NCBI RefSeq assembly: GCF_900177615.1
Contig: NZ_FXAP01000005.1
Location: 124,001 to 188,000 of the forward strand
Length of the DNA stretch: 64,000 nucleotides
Source: Plantibacter flavus
GTDB lineage: Bacteria; Actinomycetota; Actinomycetes; Actinomycetales; Microbacteriaceae
Reading direction: 5' to 3'
The notes beneath the pieces were generated by a model. The model worked only from the letters and a program-made list of their open reading frames with translations, searched no databases and had not been told where the DNA came from. A program made the position numbers and the translations under genes. This document shows, piece by piece, positions 1 through 9,298 of the stretch; within the stretch, counting starts at the first letter, position 1; each line of letters begins with the position of its first letter.

Positions 1-4
1 GCGG

Positions 5-3000
5 TCACCGGCACACGACCGCCGAGTCACCCGGCGCCTCGTAGGTCCCGCCGGCGATCTGCACCCTCGTGACGACCGCGACCGCCGAGCCCGGAGGCGC
101 AGCCGGTGGCGGCTGGGTGACGGGTGACCATCCCGTGAGGTCGCTCCGCGACCCGTTCGGCGCGATCGCGAGGTACTTGAGCTCGACCACGGATGCGAGA
201 CCGTTGTTGTCGGGTGCGGTGACCGTCGGTGGACGTCCATCCACCGGGCAACCGACGACCGTCGCCCGGACACGCAACGGGGTCAGGCTCGAGCCGATCC
301 GCTGCGCATCGCCGCACGTCGCAGCGGACGCCGCAGCGCACGACCGCGCCCAGACGTCGAGGGCTCGTCCGTACCCGCCACCGGCGGAGACGACACCCCC
401 GCCGCTCGTGACCCAGGGCCCGGCGCCGGATCCCGCGGCGACGACGCTCACCTCGAAGTGGTGGCCGGTCGAACTCGACGAGGCCAGGCCGTCGACGACG
501 ATGTCGACCGAACCACTCGCCGCGTCGCCGAGGTGTGCGGCTCCTCCGGTCAGGGTCGGCCTCAGCTGGACCGGTCCCGTGACGAACTGGCGGCAGAAGA
601 GGCCGTTGCTCACCGCCACGACGTACTGCCGATCGGCCGTCGGCGAGGTGTCCGTCCAGGAGGATCCGGACGGCAGGTTGGACGAGAAGGACGCCACATC
701 GCACACCGGCTGGACCGAGCCGTTCGCAGGCGACACGGCGAACCGCACCGGTGCACCGCCGCCGGACACGCCCTCCCAGTCGACGACGACGCGGAGCGCA
801 CCGCCGGCCCCTCCGGAGCCGGTCACCGTCGCCCGGGTGGCGGCGATCGACGGTGGACCCACCGCCGTGCCGGAGCCGGACGCACCCGGCCCGAGATTGG
901 TCTGATTGCGCGCGGCGACCACCACGGTGACCGGCTGACCGGGGACGATGCCCACGCCCGTGAGGGTGACGTCCGTCTGCGACGAGGGGACCGTCGCCTG
1001 CGCGACGACGCCGGACGGCCCGCTCGCGGTGACCTCGTAGGTGGACACGGGCGTCCCCGTCGCGGAGGTGACCGCACTCCAGGACACCCGGACGGCGTGA
1101 CCCTCGGCATCCGCGTTCGAGCCTGCAACCGTGACGGTCCTGGGTGCGGCGGGCGTCGTGTCGACCACGAGGGCGGCGCTCGCGGGAGACGGCGCGCCAC
1201 GACCGACCTCGTTCACCGCGCTCGCCACGAACGCATAGCTCTTCCCGAAAGCGAGGGGTGCGACGACGCAGGCGTCCGGGTCCGTGCACTGCACCTGCAC
1301 GGTGCCGTCGGTGGAGCGCACCACGTACCCGGATATCTCCGAGGCGTTGGGGAAGGCGTGCGGGATCGCGAGCGTCACCGATCCCCGCTCGTCGTCCTGC
1401 GACACGATCGTCGCGGCACCGGGAGGTGCGTCTGGGACGTCCTGGATGCGGATCGAGGCGGTGCCCGTGCGGAACCGGTCGCGGTCGCCGGTGACGTCCG
1501 CCACCCGGTACGGCACCGTGACGTCGCCCGTCGGGCTCGTCGGTGCGACCTCGACCGTCAGGCGGCTTCGGTCGGCACTCGGCTGGACGGACACCCCGGC
1601 GGGGACCGCGCCCGTGTCGACGTCGACCACCGACAGCGGGTGCCCGGGGAACGGGTTCGTCGGCTCGTCGTTCACGAGCACGTCGATCGTGGTCGACGTG
1701 CCGCGCCGCACGACGACGGGATCGTTCTGCGGTGAGACCAGCGGTCTCGTCGAGCGGACGATCGTGAGGGCGATGACGCCGGCTCGACCCTGCCGTTTGC
1801 CGTCGGCGACCTGTACGGCGAGCGATGCGGTCGCCCCGACCGCCGCCCCGTCGACGGCCCGTGCGGTCATCGAGCCGCCGGAGACCGTCGCCGTCGCCAC
1901 GGACTCGTCTGCGGCGACGACGCTGTACCGGAGATCGGAGCGACGGTCGGGGTACGGGAAATCGGTCAGTGACAGGAGATCGATCCGTGTCTCACCCCCG
2001 GCTTCGAGCCGGATGTCGACGCCGTCGAGCGCCGGAGGCTGGCCCTCCTTGGGGACGACCGTGATCGGCAGGGTGATGGTCGCCTCGTTGCCGCGCTCCC
2101 CCACGGGCGCGTCCGTGACGGTCACGGTCAGGGACGCGGGTCCCCAGTAGTCGTCCGTGGACTGGTACTGCAGCGTCCGGTCGTCGACGACGAGCGCCGA
2201 CCGGCCGGCCGCGGTCGCGGAGACCGCTGCGCTGTCCACGACGCGCGCGGTCCGCCCGTCCGCCGCGATCACCTGTTCCCCGAGCGGGATGGTCAGCCGT
2301 TCTCCGGTCTCGACGACGAGCTCCGGGGCTTGTCGTCGGCGCTCGGGCGGGGCGTCCAAGGTGCCCGGCACGGTGATGAACGCCGTCGACCGCAGTTCCG
2401 GTGCATCGGCCCGGGCGACGGTGAACGGCAGGATCCGGGTGCGCTCGCCGACGACGACCGAGACGGTGCCCGAACGGTCGACGGTCGCGTCGGCGGCGTC
2501 GGCCACGGAGACGGACAGCTCCGAAGCGGAACCCTCTGAGAAGCGCGTCCGAGCGAGGACGTCGACGTCGACGGTGTCGGAGCCGTCGATGTCCTGGAGG
2601 GACAGCACGACGTCGGCCGCAGCAGGCCGGGCCAGCGGAGCGTCCTCGGCCACCTGGAGGTAGACCCAGGCACTGCTGGTGCCGCCCCTCGGGTTGGCGA
2701 TCGTGTAGAGCACGGCAGAGCCGCCCTGCGCCGTGGGAGCCTCGATCGTCAGCTCGCGGTTCGTGAAGGCCGTGGTCAGCTCGGTGTCCCCCGTCTCGAC
2801 GGCGGTCAGCCTGAGCTCGCCCTGGTCGGGATCGGAGTCGTTGTCGAGCACGGAGACGTGCACGGTGGTGTTCGGGCGGGTGACCACCAGGTCGTCCTTC
2901 GCCACCGGTGGTGCCGCCGCGGTGTCGCGTGGTGTGATGCCCACGCGGATGACGCCGGTGCCGATCGCCCCGAGCGCGTCGACCACGGCGTAGTCGATCG

Positions 3001-5833
3001 TCTCGGTGCCCACCGCGTAGGGGCCGGCGGTGTACAGGAGCGTCGACGGCCCCGACCGGACGATCGCGCCGAGCCCCGGTGCGCGCAGCGGGCCGAGCAG
3101 GGTGACGCCGTCGCCGTCCGGATCCAGACCGTTCACCGGGATGGGGATGGAGACCGTGCCACCACTGCCGACCCTCGCGACCACCGGCTCGGGCAGGGGT
3201 GCCTGATTGCTCGCTGCGTCGACCTCACGCACGGTGAAGTCGACGGTCGCCGCAGCCCACTGCCCGTCGGTGCTGGTGATGCGGTAGCCCACCTGATAGG
3301 TGCCCGGCACCTCGGGTGCGAGGTACCGCACGAGGTCGCCGGACACGAACGCGGTCCCACCGTCTTCCGGTACGTCGCTCACCAGGTCCTGGTCGAGCAG
3401 GATCGGTTTCCCGTCGGGCTGCTCGTCGTTCGCGAGCACGGCGACGTCGACGATCTGCCCCGCCCGGACGGTCGCGGCGTCGTCGTTCGCGACCGGCGGC
3501 TGCAGTTTCACCGGAGCCGGAACCTCGACGACCGTGAGCAGCCCGGTCGCGGTCGCCTGACCGTTGGAGACCGTGTACTCGACCACGACCGGGCCGTCCG
3601 GCAGCTGCCCGGTCAGCGTCACGCGGAGGACACCGTGTTCGAGGGTCTCGACGAGTACCCCCTGCGACGGCGGAGGAGCCGTCACGGACACGATGCTCAA
3701 CACGCCGCCGGCCGGATCGACGGCGGAAGCGAGCACGTCGACGAGGCGGGTGTCCTGCAGGGCGAGGAACGCGGTCACCGGCGTGGTGGTGGGCGTGCTC
3801 GTCTCGGGTGCCGGAGCCACGTCGAGACGGATCGTCGCCGTCGCGGTCTGGACGCCGTCGGTCGCCGAGTAGCTCACGAAGAACGTGCCCGGTGTGTCGC
3901 TCGTCACGGTCGCCGTGCCAGCGCCGTACTCGGCGGAGAGGCGCAGGGGCGCCGTCGGGTCGATCGCGGTCAGCCCGGACAGCGACACCGGTCCGGTCCC
4001 GCCCCGCACCGCGCCGAGCGGAGCGAAGGGGGTCTCCTGGGAGGCGAAGGCGGTCAGGGTGAAGGACTCGGCGATCACCGGCACCTCTCCCGGGGCGCCG
4101 ACGGTGACGGCCACCGTCCCTTCGCCGGAGGCCGAACCGTCCGACACCGTCAACGCGACCGTGCCGATGGTCCCGGCGGCCTCCTCGGCCGTGAGCGCGA
4201 GGATCCCCTCCGGCCCGAAGGAGAGCCGACTGGGCGAGGCGACGGCCGCGTTTGCGAGGTAGATCGGGTCGGCGTCCGGGTCGACCCAGTCGGCGAGGGT
4301 CGGGACCTGGGCGGCCCCGCCGGACGAGACCGTTGTGCGGGATGGGCGGACCTGCTCCGGCGGGGCGTTCTCCTCCGGTGACCGCATCGTCACCGAGACG
4401 TCAGCCGAGGCCGAGCTCCCATGCCCGTCGGTGACGGTGTACCGGAACACGACCACGCCGACGGCTTCAGGCGTCGCCACGAACTGCAGGCGTTGTCCGT
4501 TCTCCACGATCTCGAGCCGGCCGAGCTCCGCCGGGATGTCGGTCACCTCGGCGATGAGCAGCGGGTCTCCGTTGGCATCGTTGTCGTTGACCAACACGGG
4601 GAGGAGGTTGGCACGACCCGCGCGGGCGCCGAGCACGTCCGGCACCGCGACCGGAGCGACCTGCTGTTGCTCGAGGTCGGGCGGGACGTCCCGTTCATCC
4701 TCCTCGGACACGACGGAGGAGTCGTCGGCGAGGAAGGCTTCCCAGTCGTCGATGAGCTCGCCGTCGCGCTGCACGGCCCAGCTCGTGCCGCGCACCGGAT
4801 CGTTCGCGACGACGGTGCGGTCGTTGACGAGGAAGGTCAGGGCGGTGCCGGGCTCGACCGCGCCCAGGTCGAGCCGCTGCGGCGCCCGACCGTCGCACCC
4901 CCGGAGCACGGTACCGTCCGACCAGGCGAGGAAGTCGCAGCCGTCCACCTGGACGGGGGCGGCCGGGACCCCTGATCCGGTCTCCCCTCGGGCACGCGCC
5001 GTGCCACCGCCGACGGAGACCTCGACCGCACCGTTCGCGTGGGCGAGCAGGATCCGGTCCCCCTCCGCCTGCGGGGACGGGAGCCGGAGCGTCGCCGGGT
5101 CGTCGACGAGCGCCGCGAGCGGGACGATCGCGTCCTCCGTGGCCACCTCACCCGATGCAGGGTCGAGGACGACCGCATGCCCGTCGACGAGCGACACCTG
5201 CGGCGCCTCCGGCGTCTCGGTGAACGCCGGGTTCGTCGTCTGCCGCTGGTCCGAACCGATGACACCCGTCGTGAGTTCACCGGCCGTCACGGAATACGCC
5301 GCATACCGTCCTCCGGCACCGAGCGAGAAGACGATCGGGGCCCCGAACGTGAGATCGGGTTCGCGTCCGGCGGCGAAGGAGGCCACGTGGTCGAAGTCCG
5401 TCATCCAGACCTCGCCGTCCGCGCCGTCGACGATGGCGATCGACGCACCTGCCGCTGACACCGTCGGCGAGCCGTCCGGAAGCGGGACGGTCTCCGTGAT
5501 GCTGGCGAGCGCCGGATCGACGACGCTGAGCGTGTTCGCGTCCGGGTCGTGGAGCACCAGGTGGTTCGCATCCTGCAGCGGCTCCGGACGATTGCTCCCG
5601 GCGTCGAACGCGGTCGACACCTGGGCGATGGAGGTGCTCGCGAGCCCCACGAGACCGGCGTCGTGCTTCGGTACCCAGACCGCGGCACCGTCGAGGACGA
5701 CGCGCTGTTCGTCGAAGCCGTCGGAGACCACCGCGAGCGTCGCGACGAGTACCGCGACCGCCGCACAGGCGGTCACGAGGGTGCGACGCTTCGACCGGCG
5801 TTCGGCTCGGGAGCGACCTCCGGTCGCCCTCAT
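5..5833 (-). CDS. Giant membrane-anchored Ig-like/FN3 repeat protein
   Basis: About 1942 aa. A basic N-terminus is followed by one membrane segment near residues 17-37. Next comes a region of about 330 residues with beta-propeller-like character. Many Ig-like/cadherin-type repeats follow, with recurring VLVNDND or VLANDE signatures and 'FRYTVTDG' strands, and two or more fibronectin-III-like modules lie near the C-terminus. I chose the ATG at 5833 because it overlaps the stop of the upstream kinase gene (ATGA); a GTG three codons earlier is also possible. The architecture fits a large extracytoplasmic scaffold or adhesin. Similar proteins are encoded beside kinase/FHA/WXG100 clusters in related actinobacteria (general knowledge). 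The ligand is unknown. The gene ends five bases from the window edge, so the operon may continue leftward. Confidence 0.85.
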   Translation of the reverse strand: MRATGGRSRAERRSKRRTLVTACAAVAVLVATLAVVSDGFDEQRVVLDGAAVWVPKHDAGLVGLASTSIAQVSTAFDAGSNRPEPLQDANHLVLHDPDANTLSVVDPALASITETVPLPDGSPTVSAAGASIAIVDGADGEVWMTDFDHVASFAAGREPDLTFGAPIVFSLGAGGRYAAYSVTAGELTTGVIGSDQRQTTNPAFTETPEAPQVSLVDGHAVVLDPASGEVATEDAIVPLAALVDDPATLRLPSPQAEGDRILLAHANGAVEVSVGGGTARARGETGSGVPAAPVQVDGCDFLAWSDGTVLRGCDGRAPQRLDLGAVEPGTALTFLVNDRTVVANDPVRGTSWAVQRDGELIDDWEAFLADDSSVVSEEDERDVPPDLEQQQVAPVAVPDVLGARAGRANLLPVLVNDNDANGDPLLIAEVTDIPAELGRLEIVENGQRLQFVATPEAVGVVVFRYTVTDGHGSSASADVSVTMRSPEENAPPEQVRPSRTTVSSGGAAQVPTLADWVDPDADPIYLANAAVASPSRLSFGPEGILALTAEEAAGTIGTVALTVSDGSASGEGTVAVTVGAPGEVPVIAESFTLTAFASQETPFAPLGAVRGGTGPVSLSGLTAIDPTAPLRLSAEYGAGTATVTSDTPGTFFVSYSATDGVQTATATIRLDVAPAPETSTPTTTPVTAFLALQDTRLVDVLASAVDPAGGVLSIVSVTAPPPSQGVLVETLEHGVLRVTLTGQLPDGPVVVEYTVSNGQATATGLLTVVEVPAPVKLQPPVANDDAATVRAGQIVDVAVLANDEQPDGKPILLDQDLVSDVPEDGGTAFVSGDLVRYLAPEVPGTYQVGYRITSTDGQWAAATVDFTVREVDAASNQAPLPEPVVARVGSGGTVSIPIPVNGLDPDGDGVTLLGPLRAPGLGAIVRSGPSTLLYTAGPYAVGTETIDYAVVDALGAIGTGVIRVGITPRDTAAAPPVAKDDLVVTRPNTTVHVSVLDNDSDPDQGELRLTAVETGDTELTTAFTNRELTIEAPTAQGGSAVLYTIANPRGGTSSAWVYLQVAEDAPLARPAAADVVLSLQDIDGSDTVDVDVLARTRFSEGSASELSVSVADAADATVDRSGTVSVVVGERTRILPFTVARADAPELRSTAFITVPGTLDAPPERRRQAPELVVETGERLTIPLGEQVIAADGRTARVVDSAAVSATAAGRSALVVDDRTLQYQSTDDYWGPASLTVTVTDAPVGERGNEATITLPITVVPKEGQPPALDGVDIRLEAGGETRIDLLSLTDFPYPDRRSDLRYSVVAADESVATATVSGGSMTARAVDGAAVGATASLAVQVADGKRQGRAGVIALTIVRSTRPLVSPQNDPVVVRRGTSTTIDVLVNDEPTNPFPGHPLSVVDVDTGAVPAGVSVQPSADRSRLTVEVAPTSPTGDVTVPYRVADVTGDRDRFRTGTASIRIQDVPDAPPGAATIVSQDDERGSVTLAIPHAFPNASEISGYVVRSTDGTVQVQCTDPDACVVAPLAFGKSYAFVASAVNEVGRGAPSPASAALVVDTTPAAPRTVTVAGSNADAEGHAVRVSWSAVTSATGTPVSTYEVTASGPSGVVAQATVPSSQTDVTLTGVGIVPGQPVTVVVAARNQTNLGPGASGSGTAVGPPSIAATRATVTGSGGAGGALRVVVDWEGVSGGGAPVRFAVSPANGSVQPVCDVASFSSNLPSGSSWTDTSPTADRQYVVAVSNGLFCRQFVTGPVQLRPTLTGGAAHLGDAASGSVDIVVDGLASSSSTGHHFEVSVVAAGSGAGPWVTSGGGVVSAGGGYGRALDVWARSCAAASAATCGDAQRIGSSLTPLRVRATVVGCPVDGRPPTVTAPDNNGLASVVELKYLAIAPNGSRSDLTGWSPVTQPPPAAPPGSAVAVVTRVQIAGGTYEAPGDSAVVCR

Positions 5834-7236
5834 CCTGCGCACGCCGGTTCGCTCGGCTCACCGGACGTCCCGTCACGCACGACGGTGACCGTGACGCAGA
5901 CCCGCCCACCAGTCGCGTCGACCGCCACCGACCGAGCCCGTTGCGGCGCCCCCGCGGCGCCGTCGACCTCGACGAGGTATCGGTCGCGCTCGTCTCCCGA
6001 CGCATCCCAACTGAAGACCACGCGACCGCCGGACGGCTCGGAGCGCACCTCCTGCACTGTCGGGACCGCCGCGCTCGTGCTCCAGAGGGCCGCCGCGGCC
6101 CCGGAGACGACCAGCGCCCCGACGACCACGGCACCGATGAGCGTCAGCCGTACACGCGCGGACGCCCCGGCGTGGCGCACCTGGCCGACGTCACGCCTGA
6201 CGGTGGCGTCGAACGACCCCTCGGCGCGCGAAGAAGCACCGGACCCGGACCGCCCGCTCGAGGAGGTGCCGCCCGTCGTGCCCGCGGTCCGGCGGCGACG
6301 CGTGGCTCCGTGCTGCGACGATCCGGCTCGCTCGACGACCGACGTCGGCTGGACGACGATGCGTCGCTCCTCGACGTCGAGTGGCGTCGGCCGCAGCCCC
6401 AGCCGTTGCTCGGCGAGTTGCAGGCCTCTGACGAGTTCGACGACGCTCGACGGTCGTGCCTCGGGACGTTTCGCGAGTCCGCGGAGGATCACCGCCTCGA
6501 CGTCCTGCGGCAGATCCGGACGGCCGATGGGCGTCGGTCTGCCCCGTCCGGTGATGCGGTCGGCCAGGGCTGCTCGGCCGTTGTCCGATCCCGGACTCTC
6601 GAACGGTGTCCGGCCGCTCAGGAGGGTGTACAACGTCGCGGCGAAGGACCAGACCTCGGTCCGCACCGTTCCGCTCGTCGTCCCCGCCAGGACCTCGGGA
6701 GCCGCCCACGGCACCGAGTGTGCGATGCGATCGCCGTGGTCGACCGCGAGCATGGTCGTGGCTATCCCGAAGTCCGCGAGCACCGGACGCCCGTAGCGGG
6801 TCGTGAGGATGTTGGACGGCTTCACGTCGCGATGCAGCACGCCGGCCCGATGCGCGGTCTCGAGCGCACCGCCGATCGCCACCGCGACCGCGAGCACCTC
6901 CTCGACGGGGATCGCGGCCGTCCGGAAACGCTCCGCCAGATCCGGCCGGCAGCGCTCCATCATGAGATACGGTCGTCCATCGTCGGCGATCCCGGCCTCG
7001 TAGACGGTGAGCACCGAGGGATGCGCCGAGAGCTCGGCCATGATGGCGGTCTCCGCCAGGAACTGCTCGCGGACGTCGACCTCGGTGAGGTCCGGTAGCA
7101 GGACCTTCACCGCCACGTCGCGCTGGGGCATGCTCTGCCGGTAGAGGAAGACGTCGGCGAACCCTCCGGATCCGAGCGGGTGGAGCGCCGTGCAGCCCGC
7201 GATGCGTGGAGGGGACGTCGGCAGCCTACGCACCAT
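5830..7236 (-). CDS. Membrane Ser/Thr protein kinase (PknB-like)
   Basis: 468 aa. The N-terminal Hanks-type kinase domain has a glycine loop GSGGFA at 22-27, ATP-binding K44 in VAVKVL, HRD at 135-137 followed by VKPSN, DFG at 155-157 and an APE motif, so it should be active. A Ser/Arg/Gly-rich linker leads to one membrane segment at about 363-385 and an 83-residue exterior part resembling a small FN3 domain rather than PASTA repeats. The ATG at 7236 overlaps the FHA gene end by 11 bp. A longer open reading upstream lacks kinase homology and lies inside the FHA gene. The neighbouring FHA protein and FHA-headed motor ATPase are the obvious candidate partners. Confidence 0.93.
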   Translation of the reverse strand: MVRRLPTSPPRIAGCTALHPLGSGGFADVFLYRQSMPQRDVAVKVLLPDLTEVDVREQFLAETAIMAELSAHPSVLTVYEAGIADDGRPYLMMERCRPDLAERFRTAAIPVEEVLAVAVAIGGALETAHRAGVLHRDVKPSNILTTRYGRPVLADFGIATTMLAVDHGDRIAHSVPWAAPEVLAGTTSGTVRTEVWSFAATLYTLLSGRTPFESPGSDNGRAALADRITGRGRPTPIGRPDLPQDVEAVILRGLAKRPEARPSSVVELVRGLQLAEQRLGLRPTPLDVEERRIVVQPTSVVERAGSSQHGATRRRRTAGTTGGTSSSGRSGSGASSRAEGSFDATVRRDVGQVRHAGASARVRLTLIGAVVVGALVVSGAAAALWSTSAAVPTVQEVRSEPSGGRVVFSWDASGDERDRYLVEVDGAAGAPQRARSVAVDATGGRVCVTVTVVRDGTSGEPSEPACAG

Positions 7237-8002
7237 GCGCAGCACCGGCCGACTCGTCGCCGGTACTGACGACGAGGACGACGTCGTCACCCAGATCCAG
7301 AGCCGAACCCGCCGCGACGGGGATCTCCTCACCGCGACCGATCCGGAAGGGTGCAGCGGATCCGGAGCGCAGGGTGGTTCCGTTGGTGGTCCAGAGGTCG
7401 CGCACGACGAGGTGTCCGATCCCGGGGGTGATGCTGAGGTGACTCGACGACACGGCTCCGCCGGGGGCGGAGACGACGATCAGTCCCTGCCGCTGCAGAG
7501 GGATGCCGGGTTGCGGTTCCGGAGCTCGTCCGACGACGAGCGTTTCGCGCACCTCGTACGCCGTGGCACCGTGCAGGTCGTGGAGGGTGACGCGCATCGG
7601 CGCGGGAGGATCGTCATCGAGGGCCAGGCCAGCTGCGCCTGCGACCGCACTGAAGACGGTCTCGTCCGGGTCGACGGTCCACGCCCAGGGCTCCTGTGAC
7701 GATGCCGGACGGAACACGGTCTCCTCGGGCGAGTCGGACCGCGAGGGCACCTCGACCGCGTCGAGAGCGGAAGCGCAGGAGAGCACACCGTCCACCGAGG
7801 CGGCCGACAGGCTCGCCCCGTCGATGATCCGCGACCCGGTGAGCGTCGTGATGCGCAACGAACGGCGGGAACCGATTGCGATCCTCACCATCCCAGCGGC
7901 GCGTTCGTGCATCGACCAGGCGAGCGGGTCGACGCGATCGCCGACGACGTCCAACGTCACGGCGTCGACCCAGTCGAGCGTGTGCGTGATGTGTTCCTTC
8001 AT
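7226..8002 (-). CDS. FHA-domain phosphothreonine-binding protein
   Basis: 258 aa. A roughly 85-residue N-terminal domain of unknown fold is followed by a linker with two ETVF motifs (T95 and T115). A C-terminal FHA domain follows with GR at 158-159, SSSHL at 185-189 and NGT at 207-209, which are the phosphopeptide-contacting positions of the family. The start ATG at 8002 has AGGGG four bases upstream; open sequence further upstream is unsupported. It is translationally coupled to the kinase gene downstream. By analogy with GarA/OdhI it could be phosphorylated in the linker and bind itself or a partner. That is inference from the motifs. Confidence 0.88.
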   Translation of the reverse strand: MKEHITHTLDWVDAVTLDVVGDRVDPLAWSMHERAAGMVRIAIGSRRSLRITTLTGSRIIDGASLSAASVDGVLSCASALDAVEVPSRSDSPEETVFRPASSQEPWAWTVDPDETVFSAVAGAAGLALDDDPPAPMRVTLHDLHGATAYEVRETLVVGRAPEPQPGIPLQRQGLIVVSAPGGAVSSSHLSITPGIGHLVVRDLWTTNGTTLRSGSAAPFRIGRGEEIPVAAGSALDLGDDVVLVVSTGDESAGAAHGA

Positions 8003-8108
8003 GGTCCCCTGGTGGAATCTCCCGGCGCATCGGCCGCCCGGCCGAGGATCACCCCAGGCCGGGCGGTCGAGCACCCTCGCGGGCCGTGCCTGCGGGTACG
8101 GCGAGCGT

Positions 8109-8399
8109 TCAGATACGGAACGCGTTCGCGACGTTCGTCTCGGACTCCGCGTAGTAGCCGGCGGCTTTGCCGAGCATCGTCGAGATCCCGACGAGCGACT
8201 CGTTGAGCTGTGCGCCTGCCGTGTTGAACTCGGCGTAGAGCTCGGAGAACGCGGTGGAGCCGGCCCCCTCCCATTCGCCGCCCATGCTGTCGACGAGGCC
8301 GCGGAGCTGCGAGAGGGTACCCTGCAGTTCGTTCGCGCCGCTCGACAGCTGGGTGGAGACCGACGCGAGGTTCTCGGAGGAGACCTTGATGTTCGCCAT
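8109..8399 (-). CDS. WXG100-family secreted protein (EsxA-like)
   Basis: 96 aa, the canonical size of the family. The WXG motif is WEG at residues 43-45 between two predicted amphipathic helices. The C-terminus carries a YxxxE signal (Y83-E87), equivalent to the YxxxD/E export signal of type VII substrates. The ATG at 8399 gives the standard WXG100 N-terminus (MANIKVSSENLA). It lies directly upstream of the FHA and kinase genes and within 3.2 kb of the EssC-like ATPase, so it is probably the main small substrate of that motor. Confidence 0.95.
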   Translation of the reverse strand: MANIKVSSENLASVSTQLSSGANELQGTLSQLRGLVDSMGGEWEGAGSTAFSELYAEFNTAGAQLNESLVGISTMLGKAAGYYAESETNVANAFRI

Positions 8400-8480
8400 T
8401 GGTGGACTCATTTCTGACGTGTTCGATGCACGGGACGGTCGTCCCACTTGACCATTCGTAGCGGACCCGACTCGCATATG

Positions 8481-8496
8481 CAATTCTGGTATTTCT
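8481..8496. promoter_or_regulatory. Island element copy B
   Basis: On the minus strand it reads AGAAATACCAGAATTG, about 85 bp upstream of the WXG100 start. It shares GAAATACCA with copy C at 15958 and sits in a locally AT-rich stretch (8471-8515). Confidence 0.45.
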
Positions 8497-8512
8497 CTTG
8501 ATTGCGATCGAA

Positions 8513-9298
8513 TCATGGTTCCGCGAGGACGGTCGGGCGCTCCACTGGCGCAGTGACACCCCAGTCGGAGAAGGTGAAATCACCACTCCCGGCCGCGTCC
8601 GAGACGGTCAGTGAGAGCGGCAGTGCGGCCCCCGCCCCGTCCACGACGACCGTCCCGATGAGGCTCCCCGCAGCGGTCACCGCGAGCTGGATCGTCGAGG
8701 GAGTGTCCGCACCGGCAGCACCGACCGTGACGACGACGTCGTCCAGTCCCGGATCGAGCACCGACTGGAGCACGGCTTCGACATCGAGGAGGGTGAGCCA
8801 GTCGACGATGCGCACGTCGTCGGCACGCAGCCCGACGAACCCGGTGGACACTCCGCGGAGGCCGAGCAACGCCTCGGCCGCGAGGTCGCCGTGCACGAAC
8901 ACCTCGCCGTCGATCCTGCGCCACTCGGAGACGGCGCCGTCGACCGTCAGCACGGCGGTGAACCGCTCACGCGCACCGGAGAGGTCGATCGTCATCTCAT
9001 TGCCCGGCTGCGTCACAGCGTCCCCCGACTCGGCACCGCCCTCACCCTCGACCCCGGGTGCCACGTAGGTGCCGACGACATGCACGGTCGACGTGCGCCT
9101 CGTCGCCTCGAGGACCCGGGCGACGGCGTCGTCCGCGTCGAGCCCGGCGATACCGCCGTCGGCGGCATCCGACGCGGTCGGTTTCGGGGCGGGGTCGGAT
9201 GCGGCACCGGCGGAGCACGCCGTCAGCCCCACCGAGGCGGCGAGGACGACGAGGGCGACGGCTCCTCGCCGGAACCCGCTGACACCGTTCGTCCGCAT
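8513..9298 (-). CDS. Lipoprotein, LppX/LprG-like fold suspected
   Basis: 261 aa. The signal peptide ends in lipobox LTAC, giving a lipid-anchored exterior protein. The mature part has a pattern of strands with phrases such as 'VHVVGTY' and 'RIDGEVFVHGD', resembling the mycobacterial LppX/LprAFG or LolA-type lipid-binding lipoproteins. This is a weak resemblance judged by eye. The start ATG at 9298 overlaps the upstream gene's TGA by one base (TGATG), indicating coupled translation. It sits between the single-pass membrane protein and the WXG100 gene of the secretion-like island, so a role in the envelope part of that system is plausible. Confidence 0.8.
   Translation of the reverse strand: MRTNGVSGFRRGAVALVVLAASVGLTACSAGAASDPAPKPTASDAADGGIAGLDADDAVARVLEATRRTSTVHVVGTYVAPGVEGEGGAESGDAVTQPGNEMTIDLSGARERFTAVLTVDGAVSEWRRIDGEVFVHGDLAAEALLGLRGVSTGFVGLRADDVRIVDWLTLLDVEAVLQSVLDPGLDDVVVTVGAAGADTPSTIQLAVTAAGSLIGTVVVDGAGAALPLSLTVSDAAGSGDFTFSDWGVTAPVERPTVLAEP

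Noticed and set aside
2858-4381. Plus-strand open frame opposite the giant Ig-like gene
   Set aside because: Shadow frame with His/Arg/Gly composition typical of antisense high-GC DNA; no motif.
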